16,187 bases of DNA from Xylaria sp. FL1777 (Eukaryota > Ascomycota > Sordariomycetes > Xylariales > Xylariaceae): the NCBI GenBank assembly GCA_022578965.1, contig MU400986.1:1-16187 (forward strand), given 5' to 3'. Position 1 is the stretch's first letter; every line of letters begins with the position of its first letter. Positions 10,660 through 16,187 of this stretch are shown here, piece after piece. The position numbers and the translations under genes were made by a program. The notes under the pieces were generated by a model. It worked only from the letters and a program-made list of their open reading frames with translations. It had not been told where the DNA came from and did not search any database.

Positions 10660-11190
10660 TTTTTATTTGTTTTAAGCAATAATAAGTTTATAATATAAAA
10701 ACATATAATAATAGCAAGCTTAAGTAACTTTATTAAGCATGCTATTAAAAAAGTATATTAGCTGTTTTTTTTTTTATATATATAACATATAAAAGAATAC
10801 GTTATTACAAAAAACAAAAGCTATTTTATTATATATGCTATTAAAAGTGCGTTAGCTGTTTTTTTTTTTTTAAATATATAAAACATACTAACGTATTGCT
10901 ATAGCAACCTAAAAAGCAGCTTTATTTTAAACATAAATAAAAGCATATTTATTGTTTTTTTTTTTTTTTTATAAATACTTAAGTACTTAAGTATATACTA
11001 TAAAAACATAATATAGCAGTAAGCATAAATAGCTTATATAAATACTTAATAAAAAATACATGTGTTTTTTTTTTTGTTTTTATGCATATAATTTATAAAC
11101 GTATTACTGCAAAAAGCATAAGCACTTTTTTTGCGTATTTTATGCAAAGTATATTAGTTGTTTTTTTTGTTTTTTTTTTTACTACAGCTT
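10660..11190. repeat. Degenerate family of about 94-110 bp units, each with poly(T)
   Basis: Five poly(T) runs, each preceded by a TTAGCTG-like word, recur from 10758, 10852, about 10948, about 11058 and 11154, giving spacings of 94, 96, 110 and 96. Following several runs is AACATA or TTTATAAAC, then a GTATTRCTGCAA-like word, seen as ACGTTATTAC at about 10800, ACGTATTGCTATAGCAA at about 10891 and ACGTATTACTGCAA at about 11100. A partial copy without the T run precedes 10740. The copies are too diverged for an exact unit boundary, but the order of landmarks is consistent. Function unknown. Confidence 0.65.
10975..10994. repeat. 20-bp perfect palindrome
   Basis: ATACTTAAGTACTTAAGTAT reads the same on both strands. 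It sits directly after the third poly(T) run of the surrounding repeat family and is not obviously present in the other copies. It is also two overlapping TACTTAAGTA palindromes offset by eight bases. It could be a chance product of AT-rich duplication or a binding site for a dimeric protein; there is no evidence for the latter. Confidence 0.7.
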
Positions 11191-11216
11191 ACTTTGCTTT
11201 ATTGCAGATCTACTTC

Positions 11217-11270
11217 TTTATAAACTATTAACTAAGCATTTTTTGCTTAAAAAACTTTATTGTTTATAAA
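11217..11270. repeat. Inverted repeat with the shared AAGC-T6-GCTT loop (first copy)
   Basis: Outer arms TTTATAAAC (11217-11225) and GTTTATAAA (11262-11270) are perfectly complementary. The central segment 11228-11257 is nearly identical to 11341-11370, the centre of the next hairpin, with one C/T difference over 30 bases. The centre itself can form a short TAAGC/GCTTA stem. The two structures look like duplicates of one hairpin element whose outer arms have diverged. Confidence 0.65.
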
Positions 11271-11297
11271 AAAACAAATTTATAGCTTTTAATAAAA

Positions 11298-11419
11298 TTA
11301 CTATAAGTTAGCTTTGCTTAATTTGCTTTTTTATTAATTATTAATTAAGCATTTTTTGCTTAAAAAACTTAGTTAATAGTTAATATAAAAGTAAATTAAT
11401 TAAAGCTAGCTTATAGTAA
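11298..11419. repeat. Long inverted repeat, 52-bp arms with an 18-bp loop (second copy)
   Basis: The left arm 11298-11349 starts TTACTATAAG and ends TTAATTAAG; the right arm 11368-11419 starts CTTAGTTAATAG and ends CTTATAGTAA. Aligned as complements the arms match at most positions, and most mismatches are T/C or G/A transitions, with two transversions found by hand. The loop region repeats that of 11217-11270. It may be a MITE-like or foldback element; no flanking target duplication is recognised. Confidence 0.75.
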
Positions 11420-11439
11420 ACTTAATAATAGTAATTTAT

Positions 11440-11468
11440 TTCTTTTTTATATAAACTATAAAAAAGAA
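11440..11468. repeat. Small perfect inverted repeat, 12-bp arms
   Basis: TTCTTTTTTATA at 11440-11451 and TATAAAAAAGAA at 11457-11468 are exact complements around the 5-nt loop TAAAC. One arm is T-rich, so it loosely resembles an intrinsic terminator shape. No gene is nearby and G+C in the stem is minimal, so a terminator call is not justified. Confidence 0.7.
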
Positions 11469-11500
11469 AAAAGAATTTATATTGCTGCAATATAGCTTTT

Positions 11501-11935
11501 TATTAGTAATGTTTTGTTTTTTTGTATTATTGTTTTTTTTTTTTTTTTTTGTTTATTGTTTTCGAACGTTATTAATATATAAATAAAACATTATTAAAAA
11601 CTATAATTATAATAAACTTTTTAAATAATAATATAAATTAGTTTTGTTTTTTTGTATTATTGTTTTTTTTTTTTTTTACTGTTTATTGCTTTAAAACATT
11701 ACTAATATATAAATAGAATATTTTTAAAAACTACAATTACTATAAATTTCTTAAATAATAATATAAATTAAGCTAAAATATTTTGTTTTGTAAGCTTATT
11801 ATTAGCAATATGCTATTTTTTTGTATTATTATAATTATTTTTAATATTTATTACTTTTAAACATTACTAATATAAAAACAAAATATTTTTAAAAGCTATA
11901 ATTACTATAGCGTTTTTAAATAATAACGTAAACTA
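11501..11935. repeat. 130-bp tandem array, two exact-period copies plus a third offset copy
   Basis: Copies at 11511-11640 and 11641-11770 are both exactly 130 bp, starting GTTTTGTTTTTTTGTATTAT and ending AATAATAATATAAATTA. A third, shorter and more diverged copy lies at about 11810-11935 after a 39-bp insertion. The insertion ends in TATTAGCAAT, matching TATTAGTAAT just before copy one. Each of the first two units contains a long T run (T18 at 11533-11550 in copy one) followed by TTATTGYTTT. Copy one retains TTCGAACGTT with two CpG sites, where copy two reads TTAAAACATT. No open frame persists across units. Confidence 0.85.
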
Positions 11936-12127
11936 AATAACTTTGCTTTATAAGCATTAAATATGTTTTTATGCTTAAAAAAAATGCTGCAAGCATTTAT
12001 TAAAGCATTATAGTAAACTTAATGTAAAAATAACTTATTTTTGGCTATTTTTTTCCAAATAAAGAAATTATTTAAATTGCTATAAAAAAACAATATTTAA
12101 AAACATACAAAAACAAACAAAAAAAAT
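11936..12127. other. Short gene-free spacer
   Basis: AT-rich spacer between two arrays with no gene. It contains a few non-typical words such as TTTTTGGCTATTTTTTTCC near 12038-12056, where GG and CC pairs survive and could form a weak ATTTGG/CCAAAT-type stem. Nothing else is recognised. Confidence 0.5.
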
Positions 12128-12217
12128 CTTAAAAGCATTAATACTTAGTTAATAAAAAGCACTAAATAAAGGCTTAAAAGCGCTAATACTTAATAAATCA
12201 GAAGTACTAAATAAAAG
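12128..12217. repeat. 45-bp tandem duplication, two copies
   Basis: Units starting CTTAAAAGC at 12128 and 12173 are each exactly 45 bp and share the words TAATACTTA and ACTAAATAAA. A third start, CTTAAAAA, follows at 12218 but soon diverges. Differences are mainly transitions (A/G, T/C, G/A, A/G, C/T, G/A), with two transversions seen by hand. Confidence 0.8.
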
Positions 12218-12472
12218 CTTAAAAAATAAAGCAGCAAATATAGCGCTTTTATATTGCTAAAAACCTTAAAATGTTTATTAACTACTTGTAATTTTTTTAT
12301 TTGTTATATTAGTATAAACAGCTATTTTAATTGTTTTTTTTTTTTGTTTTAAATTAATGTTTTTTTATGCTTGATTTTTACTTTAATGCGTATAATATAA
12401 CTAATATAATCTTTAATACAATAGTTTAGCTTAAAAAAAACGCAAAAATAGTATAAAAAGTAATAGCGTTTT
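12218..12472. other. Short gene-free spacer between tandem arrays
   Basis: AT sequence with no gene and no recognised repeat. A short T run with TTTTTTTTTTTGTTTTAAA occurs near 12330-12350. The right end leads directly into the 50-bp array. Confidence 0.5.
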
Positions 12473-12672
12473 TATAAAATAAATAAAACAATTTTTATTA
12501 ATTTTTTGCTAAGCTAAAGTATTATAAAATAAATAAAACAAATAACTATAATGCTTTGTTAAGCTAAAGTGCTATAAAATAAATAAAACGAATATTTATA
12601 ATGTTTTGCTAAGCTAAAGTGCTATAAAACAAATAAAACAAATATTAATAATGCTTTAATAAGCTAAAGTGC
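12473..12672. repeat. 50-bp minisatellite, four exact units
   Basis: Four contiguous units of exactly 50 bp start TATAAAA at 12473, 12523, 12573 and 12623. Each holds AAATAAAAC near the left and AAGCTAAAGT near the right end. The period is constant with no indels across 200 bp, which suggests recent expansion by recombination or replication slippage relative to other arrays here. Substitutions concentrate in the middle of the unit. CpG survives once (AAAACGAAT in unit three). In-frame stops exclude a repeat-protein explanation. Confidence 0.9.
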
Positions 12673-13096
12673 TTACTTTATATAGATTTATAAATAATAT
12701 ATTAATATGTTTTTAAAGTATATAGCAAAATATATGTTTATTTATTACTAAAAACAATAAAAATAAAACTAAAGCAAAGCTTTTTTATTATAGTTGTTAT
12801 TTTAAAAATAACTTTTTTGCAGAAATTACTTTAAACGTATAAAAAATGCTTAATTATACTAGCTACTAAATAAATTAATATTATTATATATAAGAAAAAC
12901 TAAACTTATTAGCTTAAAAAAAGCAAAAATGTAAGCTAACGTAGTTTGCTATGCTATAAACTATATTTATACATTTATAAAAAGAACTAAACATAATTAA
13001 TACTTTGTTTTTTTAAAGAATAGATTTACGGTTATTAAACAGGTTTACGTACGTAAAAAATCCGCGTTATAAATATTATATAATTAAAAAAAAAAA
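12673..13096. other. Gene-free AT sequence ending in a CpG-containing patch
   Basis: No gene is supported. The notable part is 13021-13066, where five CpG sites lie within 38 bases, in ATTTACGG, the palindrome TTTACGTACGTAAA (13044-13057) and ATCCGCG. CpG is very rare elsewhere in the window. The patch immediately precedes a 57-bp tandem array. It might be an unmutated remnant, a recently inserted fragment or a small protected site. Confidence 0.6.
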
Positions 13097-13249
13097 GTTA
13101 AATAAAAAAATGCAAAAACTACATTTTAAATATAATATTATAAAAAATAAAATGTTAGATATAAAACTACAAAAATTGCATTATAAATAATATACTATAA
13201 AAAAAGAAATATTAAATAAAAAACAATAAAAACTATAATTTATAATATT
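13097..13249. repeat. 57-bp tandem array, about 2.7 units
   Basis: Units start GTTAAAT at 13097, GTTAGAT at 13154 and ATTAAAT at 13211, exactly 57 bp apart. Each contains an ACTACATT-like word (ACTACATTTT, ATTGCATTAT, ACTATAATTT) and, in the first two, a TATANTATAAAAAA stretch. The third unit is truncated at about 13249. The + strand is A-rich. Many unit differences are transitions. No coding potential. Confidence 0.75.
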
Positions 13250-14173
13250 TTGTATATATATGCTAATAAAAGCTTTTAATAGCTTAAAAAAATTAGCTAT
13301 AATATTGCTTATATTTGCTTTTTTTTTTTGTTTTTTACTTTTTGCTAATTTATATATTAGTGCTAAAAATGCTAGCTATTATTAAGTTTTTGTAGTAATA
13401 TGTTGCCTAGCTTTTAAATTTATAGCAAAAAAAAAAAATAAAGCAAAAAATTTTATAAGTATTAAATTTAATATATTAGTAATAATAAAAGCATTTTAAG
13501 CTAACGTTTTAATGCTATAAAATAAAAAAACATTGCTTTTTTTTGTTATATTTTAATAATTTGTTATAATGCTATAGCATAAAAGTTTTTATAGCAGTTT
13601 TTTAAAAGCACTAAAAAAGAAATTTTTATAAATATGTTTTATGTGCTAAGTTTAAGCGTTAGCTTTATTATAGCTATTTATAAAATTAATGTATTATTTA
13701 TAGCTTTAGGCTTTAGTAATAAAATATAAACAAAATTTACATTATTTATTTATTATACTTTTTTATTTAAGCTAAAGAAATATTAATTAATAAACGTAAG
13801 CTAAAGTAAATTATTTATAAATTTTAGTAAAAAAAGCAGCGTTTATAATAAACTAAGCTTTTAGCCTTTAGTATTCTGTTTTTTATGTTTTTTAGTTTGT
13901 TTTATATAAGCAGTATTATATATTATTAGATTAAATACTTTACATGTTTTAGTATAAATTTCTAATTTGTTTTTATTTTATTTTTTAAAAAAGCTATTTT
14001 TAAAATGCTTTAAAAGCTTTTAAGTATAGTTTTTTAGCAAAAAGCTAGCTTACTTAACAAAGTATTAAAAAGCATTAAAAATATTAAAATATAGTTGCTT
14101 AGCTAAAACATTATTAACTTTTTATTTTTTGTTAAAATATTTTTTTTTAGGATTTATAAAAGTTATAAAAAGA
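13250..14173. other. Gene-free AT sequence
   Basis: Mixed AT with T-rich and A-rich patches and no supportable gene, RNA or clear tandem unit. Residual G and C bases are mainly in AGCT, TGCT, AGCG and GCA contexts. Stops occur at short intervals in all frames. TTAGGATTTATAAAAG at about 14149 is the only place I noticed TAGGA-like sequence; it does not repeat and is not telomeric. Confidence 0.55.
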
Positions 14174-14210
14174 TTGTTTTTGTTTTTATTTTTATTTTTG
14201 TTTTTGTTGT
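14174..14210 (+). repeat. Hexanucleotide microsatellite (TTTTTR)n
   Basis: About six units of T5 followed by G or A run in order (TTG, TTTTTG, TTTTTA, TTTTTA, TTTTTG, TTTTTG, TTG), then a T run. The variable base is always a purine, so the units differ only by a G/A transition. This is simple sequence. It is not a known telomere repeat, although it has a telomere-like unit length. Confidence 0.7.
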
Positions 14211-14397
14211 TTTTTTGCTAGAAAACATTTTTTATTATAAAAATAGAACTTAGCAAAACTTTAAACAATATATTGTAGTAACAAATAAAAATAACTTTTG
14301 TTTATTAATAAAAAGAACTAAAAATAAATATTAAAAACTATAAACTTTTAAAATTAGCAAGAAAAAAAAAATAATAAAATAAAAACTAGAAGTTATA

Positions 14398-14526
14398 AAA
14401 AATAGCAGTAATAATAGCTATAATACTAGCAGCAATAATAGTAGCAGTAATAGTAGTAGTAATAGTAGTAGTAATAATAGTAATAATAGCAATAGTAATA
14501 GCAGTAATAATAGCAGTAATACATAA
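14398..14526 (+). repeat. Imperfect trinucleotide tract of AGC/AGT/AAT codons
   Basis: Read in one frame, about 40 consecutive triplets are AGC, AGT or AAT, with single exceptions TAT and ACT, then ACA and the stop TAA (14524-14526). Translated, it would be a Ser/Asn homopolymer-like stretch, but stops occur just upstream in the same frame (TAA at 14395-14397), so there is no gene start or body. The triplets are connected by G/A and C/T transitions, so an ancestral (AGC)n repeat that decayed is a reasonable reading. A relic of a low-complexity region in a fungal protein is the alternative. Confidence 0.75.
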
Positions 14527-15210
14527 AAAATAAATGTAAATAAATAAAAGTACTATTATATAAGCATAGCAATAATAGCAAAAAGTATAGCTAGTTTTAT
14601 TAAGCTATTTTAAAAAGAATATATTTTTTTGTTATGTTATATTATTAATAAATCATTAAAAATAATAAAATATATAGTTATGCTAATAATAATATATTAA
14701 TATAATAAATAAATTAAAAAGGTTAAATAGCAAAAGTAATATATGTAAAAAAAGTAAAAAGTATAGCTTAAAATATAGCAAAAAAAGTATAATGCTATTA
14801 TATGTTTATAAATTATAGCAAATATTATTTTTTTGCTATATTTTTATTTATAAAAATATATTAATATATAAGTAAAAAAGCTAAAACTAGTTATAAAAGT
14901 TTATAAAAGATTTAAAGCTACATATTATTAAGTTAATAAAAGCATTTAAAATATATACTTTTGCTATTTATTTGCTTTTTTAGTATTACTGTAATAAAAA
15001 AAAAAGAATTAATAGAAAAAAAAATTATTAAATGTAGCAAAGCAAACTAAAAAATATAGTTGCTAAAGTAAATAATGCTAAAATTGTAATAAAAAAAGCT
15101 TTGCTAAAACAGGCTTATAATCTTAACTAAAAAGTAACTTAAATTAAAAAGCTAAATATATATAAAATAAAAAAAAAGGTATAACTAAGTTTTAAGCGTT
15201 TTATATACTG
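14527..15210. other. Gene-free AT sequence
   Basis: AT sequence with no supportable gene, RNA gene or tandem unit. It is more A-rich on the + strand at 14990-15190. Stops are frequent in all frames. It leads directly into the 80-bp duplication. Confidence 0.55.
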
Positions 15211-15370
15211 AGTTATAATACTAAAAAAAGCAATTTATTATTAGAAAAACGTGTAATTTTGATTTTTTTTTTATTTTTTGTGTTATACTAAGTTAAAACA
15301 CTAAAAAAAGCAATTTATTACTAAAAAAACGCGTAAAGTTAATTTTTTTTTTATTTTTTGTGTTATATTA
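15211..15370. repeat. 80-bp tandem duplication, two exact-period copies
   Basis: Units at 15211-15290 and 15291-15370 are both exactly 80 bp. They share CTAAAAAAAGCAATTTATTA and TTTTTTTTTATTTTTTGTGT, with an ACGYGTAA word between them. By hand I find about nine differences, of which about six are transitions. The CpG-containing ACGTGT (copy one) and ACGCGT (copy two) words differ by one T/C step. No reading frame is maintained through both copies. Confidence 0.85.
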
Positions 15371-16072
15371 AGCAAACTATATTATATGCTAATTGTTTAT
15401 AATGCTGCAATAAAAGCATTTTTTTTTTAAATGCAACATATATATATGCAATAGTAAATTTTTTTAAATTTTAAGCATGCTAGTAAACTATAATGCTTTT
15501 TTTACTAAGCAGTTATTTATTTAAAGCTTAAAACTAGTTTGTTTTTAAAGTGCAGAACTAAAAGAAAATTTTTAGGTTTTAGTAATGTTATAATAGCATA
15601 AAAACAGAAAAAAAGCAACATATATTTTATTTATTGCTTAGTATTTATTACAATATATAGGTTTAAAACATAATATAAGCTATAAATAAACTATATTATG
15701 TTGCATTGCTATACTTATATATAAAAAGCGCTTTAGCTTAGTTGTAATACTTTATATTAAACTAAAAGCAAAAAGAAAAAAAAAAAAAAGAAAACCCGAA
15801 AAAAACTAAAAGAACTAAAACGTAAAAGCAAGCAAAAAAAGCTATAAAAACAAAAAACCTAGTATGCAAAATAAAACGTACTATAAATAGCTTATTGCTT
15901 TATTTTTTTATAATATATATATTAAAAAAACAAAGTAAACTTTATAAACTAAAACTTAACAAAAACAAAATAATTATTAATTATGCGTTTTTTGCTTTGT
16001 TTTTTTTTTAGCTAGTTAAAAATTAAAAAGATATTACTAGGCTTTACTTTAAAAAAAAAATAATATAAGCTA
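15371..16072. other. Gene-free AT sequence with an A-rich patch holding CCCG
   Basis: No gene is supported. A purine-rich + strand patch at about 15765-15850 contains GAAAACCCGAAAA, unusual here because CC pairs and GA steps are otherwise rare. Short TA alternation occurs near 15430-15450. Nothing resembling a tRNA or other structured RNA was recognised. Confidence 0.55.
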
Positions 16073-16091
16073 TAATGTAAACATTACATTA
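16073..16091. repeat. Small inverted repeat, 8-bp arms
   Basis: TAATGTAA at 16073-16080 and TTACATTA at 16084-16091 are exact complements around ACA, and the flanking A and T extend the pairing by one base. It sits 30 bases before a larger palindrome at the window end. It could be chance in AT-rich sequence. Confidence 0.55.
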
Positions 16092-16121
16092 TGCTTTTTA
16101 TAAAAATGTAAAACTATAAAA

Positions 16122-16171
16122 AGCTAAATAAGCTTATATAATTTAACGTTAAATTATTTAGTTATTTAGCT
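16122..16171. repeat. Palindrome at the window end, about 25-bp arms
   Basis: The centre ATAATTTAACGTTAAATTAT is a perfect 20-bp palindrome. The outer AGCTAAATAA (from 16122) and TTATTTAGCT (to 16171) are also complementary, with a two-base length difference between. Pairing may extend weakly outward (ACTATAAAAAGCT on the left, GTGCTATAAAAG on the right), so the element could continue past the window edge. The centre contains one of the few CpG sites here. Confidence 0.7.
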
Positions 16172-16187
16172 TTTGTGCTATAAAAGT

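Noticed and set aside
11440..11468. Intrinsic transcription terminator
   Set aside because: The stem is almost all A and T with a single C/G pair, there is no upstream gene, and the window looks eukaryotic.
14174..14210. Hexamer (TTTTTR)n as telomeric repeat
   Set aside because: Only about six units, internal to the window, not G-rich and not matching TTAGGG or other known telomere units. Simple-sequence slippage is sufficient.
14398..14526. A Ser/Asn-rich protein gene
   Set aside because: Stops lie immediately upstream in the same frame and just after the tract. No start, body or splice-like context supports a gene.
1..16187. Organellar genome, Plasmodium or Dictyostelium intergenic DNA, or anaerobic gut fungus intergenic DNA
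   Set aside because: Organellar genomes would show rRNA, tRNA or respiratory genes. The other AT-rich genomes remain possible but do not predict transition-only differences between repeat copies or the strong GpC/CpT context of the surviving C. Rejected as the leading view, not excluded.
1..16187. tRNA or other structured RNA genes
   Set aside because: I looked for GTTCRA-like T-loop words and G+C-rich stems on both strands and recognised none. A covariance-model search would be decisive; a confident tRNAscan-SE or Infernal hit would overturn this.

Overview
This window looks like a gene-free, extremely AT-rich block of a eukaryotic nuclear genome. It is most likely an AT-rich isochore of a filamentous ascomycete that has been degraded by repeat-induced point mutation (RIP) or a similar C-to-T process. 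Hand-counted 60-nt lines run from about 75% to 85% or more A+T. Stop codons are dense in all six frames. The only open frames above about 65 codons are low-complexity Phe/Leu/Ile/Lys/Tyr strings, which I judge to be chance. I see no rRNA, tRNA, CRISPR array or recognisable protein domain. The organism assignment is inference from base context and repeat decay, not from any gene.

The evidence for C:G to T:A decay comes from the repeats. Two 89-bp copies at 8191-8279 and 8336-8424 differ at three places, all transitions. A third copy at 7929-8017 differs from the first at about eleven places, again all transitions. A 44-bp tandem pair at 711-798 and an 82-bp palindrome at 1736-1817 also differ mainly by transitions. 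In hand-counted lines the surviving C is nearly always preceded by G or A and followed by T or A. TpC/GpA, CpC and CpG are very rare.

Layout: 1-260 is A-rich with an A42 run. 261-1735 is strongly T-rich on the + strand. A near-perfect 82-bp palindrome follows at 1736-1817. 1818-7260 is mixed AT sequence with few repeats. From about 7265 to 15370 the window becomes a chain of separate minisatellite-like arrays. These are a degenerate 57-68 bp array (7265-7920), a modular A/B/C array with five 56-bp B modules (7929-8685), an A-rich tract (9092-9315), a 66-bp pair (10479-10610), a family of about 100 bp with poly(T) (10660-11190), two hairpins sharing one loop sequence (11217-11419), a 130-bp array (11501-11935), a 45-bp pair (12128-12217), a 50-bp x4 array (12473-12672), a 57-bp array (13097-13249), an imperfect AGY/AAT trinucleotide tract (14398-14526) and an 80-bp pair (15211-15370). 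The window ends in another palindrome (16122-16171).

No genes act together here. The plausible role is structural: a relic of repeats or transposons packed as heterochromatin, possibly pericentromeric or subtelomeric. That role cannot be settled from the sequence alone.
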